Shown: one piece after another, positions 28,501 to 36,809 of the stretch
Position numbering within the stretch: the stretch's first letter is position 1
Layout: the number at the start of each line of letters is the position of its first letter
NCBI GenBank assembly: GCA_017303715.1
Contig: JAFLBZ010000012.1
Coordinates: 49,567 to 113,566, forward strand
Direction: 5' to 3'
Origin: Rhodothermia bacterium
Lineage (GTDB): Bacteria; Bacteroidota; Rhodothermia; Rhodothermales; UBA2364
Length of the DNA stretch: 64,000 nucleotides
Position numbers and translations under genes: made by a program
The notes under the pieces: generated by a model
Told to the model about the DNA's origin: nothing
Database searches by the model: none
What the model saw: the letters and a program-made list of their open reading frames with translations, nothing else

Positions 28501-31500
28501 CTGTCCTACACCGCAGTAGCCACCGATCCAGGTAATGATGCCGTTACCTATGCGTGGAACTTTGGCGACGGGACGCCTACCGGACAAGGCAGCTCGGTGA
28601 AGCATACGTATAGTGCGCCCGGTACTTATACCTTGGTTTTAACCGTGACCGACATAGACAACTCGGCTGTTACCGCCATTCGGACGGTTATTGTTGAAGC
28701 CGTTTCTCAAAAAGCAGACCTTTCGCTTGCAAAAACCATTACCAATGCCCAACCAACACCCGGAACTACCCTGTCTTATACCGTTACCGTGACGAACAAT
28801 GGGCCTAATGCTGCAACGGGTGTACAGGTTCAGGACATTCTACCCAATGGTATTACCTATATTTTACATACTGCCGGACAAACGTATAACAAAGAAAATG
28901 GCATTTGGTACGTGGGAGGACTTGCCGTCGGTGCATCGGCGGCGCTCACGCTCACAGTCTCCGTCAATACAAATGTTGTAGATGGCCAAGTAATTACCAA
29001 TGTGGCCAGTATCTTTAAGAGCGACCAAACGGATGGCAATGTGGCCAACAATACCGCAAGTGCCCAATTAAGCACCCGAATTTTGCAGCAAGATGTGGAT
29101 GTTGTTTTGAGCGCCACCATTTCCGCAGGGAATGTGAAGCCAGGGGACTCGGTGACGCAGACCTTTAATGTGCAGAACAACGGGCCCGGCACAGCACAAA
29201 ACTTGGCCTTGAACATAAACCTCCCGCCAGAGGTGCAATACAAAGGCTTAGGAACCCTCTCGGCTGGTTGGTCTTTGGTCTCGCAACCCGGGATTGGGAC
29301 GTATGGCGGAACCGTCCAATTGGCGGCGGTGTCTTTGGGAGCCGGAACGCCTGCTTCCCTCCAAATCACCGTTGGTATTTCGCCCAATGCTTCCGCCAAT
29401 ACCATATTAAGCATTTCCTCCGGTGTGTCTTTGGCAAACAATGACAATAACCCGATCAACAATACCAACGTTACAACCATAAAAGTTGGTAGCGTCCAAC
29501 TGCCTTGTAACCTGTTAATGTCGCAGGTGAACAACAATGCCATTCCACGCCAAAACGAGCGGGTGGACTTTACCTTGGTGATTACGAACAGCAGTTTGGG
29601 CACACAAACAGGGGTGAGGGTGTTTAATAAATTGCCCAATGGCCTCGCATTTGTTTCTACACCCACCATCTCGGTTGGGGCATACAACCCAACAACGGGC
29701 GAGTGGAGTATTGGCACATTGGCGGCAGGTGCTACGGCCACATTGGTCATCCGCTCACAAGTCGTAACAGCGGCCAAAGAGCCTATTGTCTTGACGGCAA
29801 CCGCCACGACAAGCGAAAGTTGCAGTGTACAAGCCACGTCCTCCATTGCCGCAAACGAGACCTCCAGTGGTGAGAATGGTGGGGTGGAATCTTCCGGAAC
29901 ACAATCTCATGCGCTCTCCATAAGTGATTTTGAGGAACGCCTGCGCCGTATTTCCACTTCGCCCATCGAGATTGCTGGAACTTGGCTCAACAACGATTGG
30001 CAACCATTTGCCCAACCGGTAATTAATCTCGCAGAAATGGCCAACTTGACCGAAGTTCAAACCGCTGCGGGAACAAGCGTTCTACAGCCTTATGTACCTA
30101 CGGTTGGGCCAGAAAATACATTCGGTAAGATTGTATCGCCCACTTGGTTGGCACAACAAGGCGTAACCAATGCCCGCGAAATTTACAGTTTGGATTATCT
30201 GACGAGCAATTCACTCCGTTTTGGATCGGTTCTTGCGATAGACTCTGGAACTCAACTCTACGACCATACGAAATATGTTTGCGACCGCCTCGGCGGGGCC
30301 TTTTTGTCGGAAGTACAGATGATCACCATCGAGAATCGCCCCTTTGTTTTGGGTAAACTAAGCCAACCTGATGGCAAAGTGGATTATGCGATCTCGTTCG
30401 TGGCATATGAAACCACAGCAGGCGCAACCATAGATAGCCGCTTTACACGCATGGAATATGTTATTCCGGCTGGAACAACCCGTGTATTGAATTTCCAAGT
30501 TTGGGCGGCCTCTATTCCGGCAGCCACGGCTTTAGCCAAAACCATCTTGGGCAACATCACGTCCCAAAGAAGAAATATTACGTATCTGAACGTCACCAAC
30601 CGCGTTCCGGAGGTCTATATTCAATCGGCAACCTACAAAAATGGCCAAATTGCGCTCAATATTGCAAATACCGCAGGCGCAAGCAGTGTGACGCTCAGCA
30701 TGGCGTATCGCGACCTTGAGACAAAGTCGGTTCAACAATGGGCAACACGTTCCTTTACCCTTTCTTTGAATCCGGGCTTAGAGACACAAACCCTTACCGT
30801 ACCAAGTGGTTCATTCTATGATGCTTCTATTGCCATCGCCCCAAATGCTGGTGCGGGTAGAGACGAACTTTACCTTTCCGATGGGCAATGGAGCTACTAC
30901 CATCCACTAAATGCGGGACAAACCTACTCTATTAGTCCACAGCCCTCTTATAGTCCACAAGCGGGAACGCTGGTCTTGGAGCGCCCAGCCACGCTTTCGG
31001 GATATACCCCCGGAACAGCAACGAACGATTGGGTTAGTCTTTTTCGCTATACCAAGGCAGGCCGCCAAGCGTTGGACATTGCCAGAAGCCAGTACAAAAC
31101 CTTTACGTTTACAGCATCTGGAACGGGCAACTTCCAAGTTGAGTTCTTCAAGGCCGGAATGCGCAACGACTGGGATCAATTCCGGACGGGCATCCTGACG
31201 TTATCAGGAACGCCCCGCACGTTTACGGTAGAACTTTCCAAACTGACCCGAAGTGGCGGTGGGGTCTTTTCCGGTAATGATGTGGAAATGATTGTTTTCC
31301 GGATGCTCGGAAATGGCATTCAACCTACTGCCTACGCCATTAATGTAAAGGATTTGCAGTTTAATGGTGCATCCGTTCCGATAGAAGAAGAGGTCGAGCT
31401 ACCAACGGCGATTACCTTAGAACAAAACTATCCAAATCCTTTTAATCCAGCCACACAGATCCGTTTTGCCACCGAGAAGGCACAAAACATCACCCTTAAG

Positions 31501-31668
31501 GTCTATAACCTTTTAGGACAAGAAGTGGCAACCTTGGTAAATGGTAAAGTTGCGGCAGGTGAGCATCAAATTACCTTTAGTGCAAACGACTTGGCAAGCG
31601 GGGTATATGTGTATCGCTTACAAGCCGGAGACCGCCTGATCTCACGCAAGATGCTTCTCCTAAAATAG
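25504..31668 (+). CDS. Giant T9SS-exported surface protein, Ig/PKD and DUF11 repeats
   Basis: 2054 aa from the ATG at 25504, chosen because it opens a signal peptide (MKKHIFTTLLWVLGLWLIEA). An ATG 78 bases upstream would add 26 residues. Order: an N-terminal approx. 140-residue domain (GSEIAVFTPNGVCAGVGVW), five alternating putative-Ig and PKD doublets (25985-28700; PKD motif such as YAWNFGDGTP), three DUF11-like modules (about 28710-29800; SYTVTVTNNGPNAATG), an approx. 500-residue region I do not recognise (29900-31390), and a type A sorting domain (LEQNYPNPFNPATQIRF to SGVYVYRL). It should be secreted by T9SS and fixed to the surface, possibly as an adhesin. No catalytic motif seen. A terminator follows. 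Confidence 0.9.
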   Translation: MKKHIFTTLLWVLGLWLIEARSVQAQTHFTGCKSNLRQVSVLVSSSAQLGVNGAGLPAGSEIAVFTPNGVCAGVGVWQNDPTSLLEIMVSEDADKSATPTQDGMINGDLMRFRIWDKATNVEYPESAVKATFSSDPSGNATFKYTLAPYFLSALIVMENGSTLAFSSTPITASTEGSAYAYDINTSGTSGTTRTVTAPTLPAWLTFTATGNGTGRLTGNPSDAQEGSHNVVLRVSDGSTSKEQAFTIVVANAAPVISSLTGTFSGVAGVNLSFSVSATDPGNDALSYSWNPGDGSGARTGNANFSHSYAASGKYNLSVTVTDGDGGSTTRTQEVTIGNTNSPPVFTSNAPLTIQEGSPYSYSITTNDGDSDPRIITAITKPVWLTLTDNGNGTATLSGTPNGTQTGAANVTLRVQDNKGGSAEQSFTITVNNTAPVITNLTGDFTGTVGVTMSFAGTATDAGNDPLGYTWDFGDGSPTQSGSPLTNVSKAYTTSGVFVLKLTVTDGKGGTTTRTQNITISGGSNSAPRFTSSPILAATEGSNYIYTISATDPDTGAALTITAITKPAWLTLTATGNGTSTLTGLPLDLNEGPNAVVLQVSDGTATDRQAFEVNVQNAPPVILAFTGNFSGTAGQSLSFVGTANDPGNDALTYRWDWGDGTPAQQAIDLKNVSHVWTVGGTYTLRLTVTDADGATATDTRTVTIGTVNAPPVFSSTPTTSVNEGNAYVYNITTTDGNNDARTITANQKPSWMTFRDNGDGTATLTGNPLDPEEGRYPVVLTVADGKGGSTEQRFEVSVLNMAPVITSFTGTFSGDVGVLLSFKGAATDAGKDELTYAWNWGDGTASSAGIDLTDAGHRYNNPGSYTLTLTVTDPDGGRAIETRTVVVGISNAPTFTSTPITTATEGTLYTYLITTTGGNGNPRNITATSKPAWLNLSATGNGTATLSGTPMDANEGTNNITLELTDGSKTTKQVFAINVLNAAPVIANITGDFTGQSGKELSYTAVATDPGNDAVTYAWNFGDGTPTGQGSSVKHTYSAPGTYTLVLTVTDIDNSAVTAIRTVIVEAVSQKADLSLAKTITNAQPTPGTTLSYTVTVTNNGPNAATGVQVQDILPNGITYILHTAGQTYNKENGIWYVGGLAVGASAALTLTVSVNTNVVDGQVITNVASIFKSDQTDGNVANNTASAQLSTRILQQDVDVVLSATISAGNVKPGDSVTQTFNVQNNGPGTAQNLALNINLPPEVQYKGLGTLSAGWSLVSQPGIGTYGGTVQLAAVSLGAGTPASLQITVGISPNASANTILSISSGVSLANNDNNPINNTNVTTIKVGSVQLPCNLLMSQVNNNAIPRQNERVDFTLVITNSSLGTQTGVRVFNKLPNGLAFVSTPTISVGAYNPTTGEWSIGTLAAGATATLVIRSQVVTAAKEPIVLTATATTSESCSVQATSSIAANETSSGENGGVESSGTQSHALSISDFEERLRRISTSPIEIAGTWLNNDWQPFAQPVINLAEMANLTEVQTAAGTSVLQPYVPTVGPENTFGKIVSPTWLAQQGVTNAREIYSLDYLTSNSLRFGSVLAIDSGTQLYDHTKYVCDRLGGAFLSEVQMITIENRPFVLGKLSQPDGKVDYAISFVAYETTAGATIDSRFTRMEYVIPAGTTRVLNFQVWAASIPAATALAKTILGNITSQRRNITYLNVTNRVPEVYIQSATYKNGQIALNIANTAGASSVTLSMAYRDLETKSVQQWATRSFTLSLNPGLETQTLTVPSGSFYDASIAIAPNAGAGRDELYLSDGQWSYYHPLNAGQTYSISPQPSYSPQAGTLVLERPATLSGYTPGTATNDWVSLFRYTKAGRQALDIARSQYKTFTFTASGTGNFQVEFFKAGMRNDWDQFRTGILTLSGTPRTFTVELSKLTRSGGGVFSGNDVEMIVFRMLGNGIQPTAYAINVKDLQFNGASVPIEEEVELPTAITLEQNYPNPFNPATQIRFATEKAQNITLKVYNLLGQEVATLVNGKVAAGEHQITFSANDLASGVYVYRLQAGDRLISRKMLLLK
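25985..28700 (+). repeat. Five tandem approx. 550-base Ig-PKD coding units
   Basis: Units begin near 25985, 26520, 27065, 27620 and 28170. Each encodes a segment like S-TP-T-A-TEG--Y-Y-I-T followed by KP-WL-LT--GNGTATL-G-P, then a PKD module with GNDALTY-W--GDGTP. Protein identity is moderate and DNA identity is partial, so the duplications are old and not recent slippage. Confidence 0.8.
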
Positions 31669-31694
31669 CGTAGTAAACTTTAGCCCGTATTCTC

Positions 31695-31728
31695 CCCCCG
31701 ATGTCTTTAGAGGTCGGGGGATTTTTTT
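31695..31728 (+). terminator. Rho-independent terminator after the surface protein gene
   Basis: Seven-base stem CCCCCGA/TCGGGGG with a 12-base loop, followed by ATTTTTTT. Confidence 0.85.
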
Positions 31729-31811
31729 ATCTAATTTGGTTATTTTTTTTCGCCAATCAACAAAACTTCCTTTCTTAGACCTTAGATTACCAGTCTAACA
31801 ATCCCAAAAAC

Positions 31812-33137
31812 GTGTCCGATTTATTTGCCGAAGCCGTCGAACAACGCCAAGCCCGACAGGCTCCCTTAGCCGATAGAATGCGTCCACAAACCCTTGACGA
31901 GTTTGTAGGACAAGACCATATCTTAGGACAGGGTAAATTATTGCGACGTGCCATAGAAGCAGATCGCATCCAGTCGCTTATTTTTTATGGTCCACCCGGA
32001 ACCGGAAAAACGACCTTAGCCCGCATTATCGCCAATAGTACCTCGGCACATTTTACGGCTATCAATGCCGTCTTGGCAGGTGTGAAGGACATTCGGGAAG
32101 CCATAGAAGCCGCAAAAGACCGCCAGAAATACCACCAACAACGCACCATCCTATTTGTGGACGAAGTGCATCGGTTCAATAAATCACAACAGGACGCCCT
32201 ATTGCCCCATGTGGAAAATGGAACCGTAGTTTTAATTGGAGCAACCACCGAGAATCCATATTTCGAGGTGAACAAAGCCCTCGTCAGCCGATCCCGTATC
32301 TTTGAACTCCAGCCCTTACAAAACAAAGACTTAAATCGGGTTTTAGCCCAAACGTTCACCAACTCGGAACGGGGTTATGGACAAAAAAAGGTGCGGATAG
32401 ACGAGGACGCAGCCGATCACTTGGTGGATACCGCCAATGGAGATGCCCGGAGTTTACTCAATGCCTTAGAATTGGCTGTAGAGACCACACCCATCGAGGA
32501 AAACGGGGAAATACACATAAATAGGGCTGTCGCGGAAGAAAGCATCCAAAAACGGGCCGTACTTTACGATAAAGAAGGCGATGCTCACTTCGATATTGCC
32601 TCGGCTTTCATCAAATCGCTACGGGGAAGCGATCCCGACGCCGCGCTGTATTGGATGGCAAGAATGGTCTATGCGGGAGAAGACCCGCGCTTTATCTTTA
32701 GAAGAATGTTGATTTTCGCCGCAGAAGATGTCGGCTTGGCAGATCCAAACGCCCTCCGAATGGCCGTTACTGCCGCCCAAGCATTTGAGTATGTCGGTAT
32801 GCCCGAAGGACGATTCCACTTGGCCGAGTGTTGCTTATACCTTGCCACTGCACCCAAAAGCAATTCCACAATGGCCTTTTTCGAGGCATTGGCGGGTGTG
32901 GAAAAAGAACGGAGTGGCGATGTGCCAAACCACCTGAAAGATGCCAGCCGTGATGCTCAGGGATTGGGGCACGGAAAAGGCTACCTTTATCCACATGCTT
33001 TTCGGGATCATTTCGTCCCTCAACAATATTTACCAGATGGGCTACAGGGAACGTACTACTACAAACCGCAAGACCAAGGCTACGAAAAACGCATTGGTGA
33101 ACGCTTGGCATATTGGCGATCTATCACCGAAAAATGA
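31812..33137 (+). CDS. rarA: Replication-associated recombination protein A (RarA/MgsA)
   Basis: 441 aa from a GTG start (MSDLFAEAVEQRQARQAPLADRMRP in two parts). Clamp-loader-like AAA+ ATPase acting at stalled replication forks. Seen: FVGQDHILG, Walker A GPPGTGKTT (about residues 60-68), Walker B LFVDEVHRFNKSQQD, sensor 1 LIGATTENP, and the C-terminal tetramer domain with RGSDPDAALYWMARMVYAGEDP and SNSTMAFFEAL. Length is normal. First of three same-strand genes with short gaps (44 and 39 bases), so probably co-transcribed with the permease and PgeF genes; they share no obvious pathway. Confidence 0.96.
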   Translation: MSDLFAEAVEQRQARQAPLADRMRPQTLDEFVGQDHILGQGKLLRRAIEADRIQSLIFYGPPGTGKTTLARIIANSTSAHFTAINAVLAGVKDIREAIEAAKDRQKYHQQRTILFVDEVHRFNKSQQDALLPHVENGTVVLIGATTENPYFEVNKALVSRSRIFELQPLQNKDLNRVLAQTFTNSERGYGQKKVRIDEDAADHLVDTANGDARSLLNALELAVETTPIEENGEIHINRAVAEESIQKRAVLYDKEGDAHFDIASAFIKSLRGSDPDAALYWMARMVYAGEDPRFIFRRMLIFAAEDVGLADPNALRMAVTAAQAFEYVGMPEGRFHLAECCLYLATAPKSNSTMAFFEALAGVEKERSGDVPNHLKDASRDAQGLGHGKGYLYPHAFRDHFVPQQYLPDGLQGTYYYKPQDQGYEKRIGERLAYWRSITEK

Positions 33138-33181
33138 TCGAAACAAACTTTTCCTTATTTTTTAATGCTTTATAAACGTAG

Positions 33182-34009
33182 ATGACCTCTATTCATTTTA
33201 TCTTGCTCCTTTCTACGGGACTGATCGGTGGCTTTTTGGGCGGCTTGCTTGGCTTAGGCGGTGGTGTTGTTTTTGCCCCCGTGCTGCTATTCTATTTCCA
33301 GCAAATAGGCGTTCCTGATGCTGCACTACTGCCATTGACCATCGGAACCAGTTTGTGTGCCGTCCTCATTACCATGTTTTCGACCACCTACGCCCAACAC
33401 CGCAAAGGCGCACTACGGATACAAGTCGCTTTGTTCTCTGGGACGGTAAGTGCCAGTATTGCCTTAATCGCCACTATAGCAATCTCTACCCAGTCTTGGT
33501 ATGATAAGCGCTATTTTCAACTATTTTTTGGGGCCATGCTACTGCTGGTGACCTGGCGAATGGTGATGTATAAGCCCATAGTTGGAGGTGCCGACGTAGA
33601 AAGGACGGATCAGAAAAGCATTTTGATGGCCATTGGCGGGATTTCTGGCTTTGTCTCCGCACTCACGGGCGTAGGTGGTGGAACCATTTTAGTGCCCGCT
33701 TATCATCGCTTTCTAAACATGCAAATGACGGTCGCAACCGCAACATCCTCCGGAACCATTCTGATGACCTCTGCAACCGCTATTTTGGGCTATCTGTATC
33801 AAGGCTGGGGGAAGCACATCTTGCCGTTCTCTTTTGGATATGTAGATGGTTTAGCGGCTGTTTTACTCGCTTTTCCCGCCATCCTAAGTGCGCAATGGGG
33901 AGTTGGGGCGGCACATAAAATCAATACTTTATGGCTAAAACGGATTTTTGCGGCTTTTGCGTTGTTTATTTCGCTCCGCATGATCTATAATGCTTTGTTT
34001 GACCTATAA
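33182..34009 (+). CDS. TSUP (TauE/SafE) family permease
   Basis: 275 aa, about eight membrane segments in two repeats. The duplicated family motif is visible as GLIGGFLGGLLGLGGGVVFAPVLL (in parts, N-half) and SGFVSALTGVGGGTILVPAY (C-half). TSUP proteins move sulfite, taurine breakdown products or other organosulfur and carboxylate anions across the inner membrane; direction and substrate cannot be inferred here. Neighbours do not include sulfur genes. Confidence 0.88.
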   Translation: MTSIHFILLLSTGLIGGFLGGLLGLGGGVVFAPVLLFYFQQIGVPDAALLPLTIGTSLCAVLITMFSTTYAQHRKGALRIQVALFSGTVSASIALIATIAISTQSWYDKRYFQLFFGAMLLLVTWRMVMYKPIVGGADVERTDQKSILMAIGGISGFVSALTGVGGGTILVPAYHRFLNMQMTVATATSSGTILMTSATAILGYLYQGWGKHILPFSFGYVDGLAAVLLAFPAILSAQWGVGAAHKINTLWLKRIFAAFALFISLRMIYNALFDL

Positions 34010-34048
34010 GTTGACCCAAATTTTTTAAGCCCAGCCCTCACCCGCCAC

Positions 34049-34801
34049 ATGACCAAGCCAATACCGAACCTGATCTATCCAGACATCTTTACGTCGCTCC
34101 CAAGCCTAAAAGCAGGATTCTCTACTCGCTTAGGTGGCCATAGCTCCGGTGATTTCCAAAGCCTCAATTTGGGAATCAATACCGCCGATAACCCCGATAC
34201 GGTGGCGGCAAATCACCACCTATTGGCAAAGGCGTTAGACTTCGATCCTAACCAATTGGTGCTGATGCGGCAAATTCACAGCGGAATCGTCCAAAACATT
34301 ACCAAAGCTGGAATTTATCCGAATATAGACGGCGTTGTGACCGCTGTTTCTGGCTTATTGCTGATGGTAGGGGTGGCCGATTGTGCTGCGGTCTTATTAG
34401 CGGATCCTGAAGCTCGTGTTATCGGAGCCTGTCATTCCGGTTGGAAGGGAACCGTTGCCAATATCACCGCCGAGACCATCCGACAAATGCAAGCATTGGG
34501 TGCAAATCCACAAAACATGCGGGTATGGGTGAGTCCTTGTATTTCCACGGCTAATTTTGAGGTAGGCGAGGAAGTGGCAACGCATTTTGATCCCGCCTTT
34601 GTCCATCGTTCCCCAAACTGGCCCAAACCCCATGTGGACCTCAAGGGATGCATCATACACCAAGCACAAAAGGCGGGCATCCCTCAAAACCAGATCGAGG
34701 CAGACCCATCTTGTACCGTTCTGGAGGTACACCGCTTCTTCTCGTATCGTGCAGAAAACGGAAAAACGGGACGTTTAATGGGTTTTATTGGCTTAATGTG
34801 A
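34049..34801 (+). CDS. pgeF: Peptidoglycan editing factor PgeF / YfiH-type laccase-domain protein
   Basis: 250 aa, normal length for the YfiH (DUF152, CNF1-like/LACC1) family. Seen: AGFSTRLGGHSSGDFQSLNLG, QIHSG, the metal-binding set VADCAAVLLADPEARVIGACHSGWKGTVANI (quoted in parts: VADCA and GACHSGWKG), and VSPCISTANFEVGEEV. These residues form the Cys-His-His zinc-type site near H in QIHSG. E. coli YfiH removes wrongly added L-Ser from peptidoglycan precursors, and related enzymes act on purine nucleosides; which one applies here is open. Cytoplasmic. Confidence 0.92.
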   Translation: MTKPIPNLIYPDIFTSLPSLKAGFSTRLGGHSSGDFQSLNLGINTADNPDTVAANHHLLAKALDFDPNQLVLMRQIHSGIVQNITKAGIYPNIDGVVTAVSGLLLMVGVADCAAVLLADPEARVIGACHSGWKGTVANITAETIRQMQALGANPQNMRVWVSPCISTANFEVGEEVATHFDPAFVHRSPNWPKPHVDLKGCIIHQAQKAGIPQNQIEADPSCTVLEVHRFFSYRAENGKTGRLMGFIGLM

Positions 34802-35062
34802 GGTATATGGATAAGCATCCGATGCAAGACCGTGATCATGAGGGCAAGATTGAGAAGAGAGAATATTGCTAAGTTGATTCATGCAAAAAATGAAGAAGCA
34901 GATGCCTTACTTTGGTTGTCTATAACGAATCCCACAATCGGCTTTCGCCTTGACTTGTAAGATTTATGATGGGGACATAGCGCCATCGAGATGACATATT
35001 GCTATTCGTTGAATAACAAGAGCCTAAAACCCATAAATCACATTGCTAAAGGGACAAAAAAA
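34802..35062. other. Non-coding gap with repeat relics
   Basis: No gene seen. It contains a weak GCGCCATCGAGATGACATATT block (34979-35000) resembling the palindromic repeats at 63277-63350. It also has GCTATTCGTTGAATAACAAGAG leading into AAAACCCATAAATCACATT (35026-35044), homologous in order to 15249-15293. Confidence 0.45.
35026..35044 (+). repeat. Dispersed repeat AAAACCC-TAAATCAC-TT
   Basis: AAAACCCATAAATCACATT differs at few positions from 15275-15293, and it is preceded by a similar CTA-TTC-TT-AAT-ACAA stretch. Confidence 0.5.
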
Positions 35063-35084
35063 GCCCGGAAAATTATCTCCGGGC
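35055..35084 (-). terminator. Rho-independent terminator for the porin-like gene
   Basis: On the minus strand GCCCGGA/TCCGGGC encloses an 8-base loop and is followed by a T-run. It sits 31 bases beyond the stop of the gene at 35115. Confidence 0.85.
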
Positions 35085-35114
35085 CATAAACAAAAACGTG
35101 CTGTTCTGACAAAC

Positions 35115-35816
35115 CTATTTAGAGAGCGAGATGCCCACCATTGGGAGGAAAAAATCCTCGGTGGAGGGGTTGGCAACCAGTTTCAAGATAACGGTTGCTG
35201 GAAGAGGGCCTAATTTAACCTCTTTAGAAAGATTGAGTCCCAACTCCGTGAGACCCGCTTTATCGGTTCCATAGTAAGCACTCTTGCCGAAAGTACCACC
35301 GCCCACAATCTCAAACGTCAGGTTGTTGCGGGTAATGGGGTATTTTACTTGGAGGTAATTGGATTTGTCGTCATCGCCGGAGACATTCAAGTTGCCATTA
35401 ATGCTTAGTGGAAAGTTCTCTGGTCCACTCCATGTTGCGTTCAATTCGATGGTTTGGTAGGTGTCGTCATCGGCAAAAACGAAATAATCCGTTGCACCAA
35501 CAGCCAAAGACCCTGCATTGCCTAAGCCTAATTCATAGGCGGCAATCAAATCAATTTCTTTGGCAGGGCCAGCGGTCACACCTGCTGGTACGTTGTAGGC
35601 CAATTTGTCTAAAGTATAGTTGCCCCATGCACTTATGGATAGCTTGCCAAGACCTACCGAAATACCGGGCTGGATGCTGGGGCCATAGCCCAACATACCA
35701 CTCCGCCAGTGATATTGGCTGTAAAGGTCAAGTGTAGCACCCACTTCTACTTGGGCAAAGGCACTTGGAACCGCTATGGCTAAAACGAGGAAGAGGGTAG
35801 AAAGTCTTTTTTTCAT
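35115..35816 (-). CDS. Secreted porin-like beta-barrel protein (TorF-type)
   Basis: 233 aa with a clear signal peptide (MKKRLSTLFLVLAIAVPSAFAQ). The mature part is alternating beta-strand sequence rich in aromatic residues and glycine (VGATLDLYSQYHWRSG, GISVGLGKLSISAWGNYTLDK), and ends VGISLSK. The YSQYHWRSG start resembles the TorF/CHP02001 family of putative outer-membrane proteins, of unknown substrate. Monocistronic with its own terminator. The AT-rich 110 bases upstream probably hold its promoter, but no clear box is seen. Confidence 0.65.
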   Translation of the reverse strand: MKKRLSTLFLVLAIAVPSAFAQVEVGATLDLYSQYHWRSGMLGYGPSIQPGISVGLGKLSISAWGNYTLDKLAYNVPAGVTAGPAKEIDLIAAYELGLGNAGSLAVGATDYFVFADDDTYQTIELNATWSGPENFPLSINGNLNVSGDDDKSNYLQVKYPITRNNLTFEIVGGGTFGKSAYYGTDKAGLTELGLNLSKEVKLGPLPATVILKLVANPSTEDFFLPMVGISLSK

Positions 35817-35929
35817 GATTGTAGGATTTTGTTGGTTAGTGTGTTTGGTTGTGAGGAAATTTAAGGCATTGGCTTAAATTTTTAAATAAACAATAATGTT
35901 TTTATTAACTTATTTAAATTAAATATATA

Positions 35930-36790
35930 TTAAATCATTATTTTCTTCAAAAGTGGTTGATAAGTGTCCACTCTTCTGTCTCTTAGGAAATGGAGTAATT
36001 CACGGGCTTCCCGTATTTTGACCAAGGGGCAATCTGCATACAGGATGGTTTCTTCGGTGCTTGCTTGAGCCAAAAGGTCGCCAAACGGATCACTTACGAA
36101 ACTCTTCCCATAGAACGTCATGTCGTCCTCGGTTCCTACACGGTTTACAGCAGCAATAAATACACCATTCGTAATTCCGTGAGACCGGATCGCCATATGC
36201 CAAGCCGCATCGGAGGAGTAATCGGGGCGGTCTGGTTCCGAACCAATGGCCGAGGGATAAAAGATTATCTCGGCCCCTTGTAGTGCGAAAATTCTGGCCA
36301 CTTCAGGGAACCATTCGTCCCAACAAATACCAACGGCAATGCGCCCAAATCGGGTTTGGAACACAGGATAGCCCAAATCACCCGGTGTAAAGTAATACTT
36401 TTCCAAGTACTGCGGGCCATCAGGAATATGCGTTTTCCGGTACTTGCCGAGGTCGCGCCCATCGGCATCGAACACGATAACGGTGTTAAAATATATGCCG
36501 GGCATTGCTTCCTCGTAAATCGGGACGATGATCACCACGCCCAATGCTGCCGCCAGTTCCGAGAGCGAAGAAGTGGTCGGGTTGGGCAGAGGTTGTGCGT
36601 ACTGGTAGCCGCTCACGTCCACCCGTTGTGGGAAATAAACGGCATTATAGAGTTCTTGCAGGCAAATAATTTGCGCCCCATTGGTGGCTGCTTCCCGTAT
36701 TTTTTCGGCGGTCTTGGCCTCATTGGCTGCCACGTCTGGGCTACATGCCAATTGCAATAGGGCAATTTTTACCGTCTTACTTTGGTGCAT
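35930..36790 (-). CDS. aguB: N-carbamoylputrescine amidase
   Basis: 286 aa from the ATG at 36790 (MHQSKTVKIALLQLAC). An in-frame start at 36880 would overlap the end of the upstream gene and adds no family sequence. It cleaves N-carbamoylputrescine to putrescine, CO2 and ammonia. Nitrilase-superfamily triad: Glu in CLQELYNAVYF, Lys in KYRKTHIPDGP, and Cys in VGICWDEWFPE. The FPQRVDVSGYQYAQPLPNP and YTPGD-like (YFTPGDLGYPVF) segments are those of the AguB subgroup. No signal peptide, so cytoplasmic. It lies 19 bases downstream of the agmatine deiminase gene and is surely in its operon. Confidence 0.93.
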   Translation of the reverse strand: MHQSKTVKIALLQLACSPDVAANEAKTAEKIREAATNGAQIICLQELYNAVYFPQRVDVSGYQYAQPLPNPTTSSLSELAAALGVVIIVPIYEEAMPGIYFNTVIVFDADGRDLGKYRKTHIPDGPQYLEKYYFTPGDLGYPVFQTRFGRIAVGICWDEWFPEVARIFALQGAEIIFYPSAIGSEPDRPDYSSDAAWHMAIRSHGITNGVFIAAVNRVGTEDDMTFYGKSFVSDPFGDLLAQASTEETILYADCPLVKIREARELLHFLRDRRVDTYQPLLKKIMI

Positions 36791-36809
36791 ACTAATCTTT
36801 AGGGTTTGA

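Noticed and set aside
25985..28700. Regularly spaced repeats that could suggest a CRISPR-like array
   Set aside because: The units are about 550 bases, coding, diverged and encode Ig/PKD domains; no short identical repeats and no cas genes.
28857..29846. Long open frame (329 codons) on the minus strand inside the giant surface protein
   Set aside because: It is a mirror of the DUF11-coding region, has low-complexity Val/Thr/Pro content, no family motif, and sits wholly inside a strongly supported gene.
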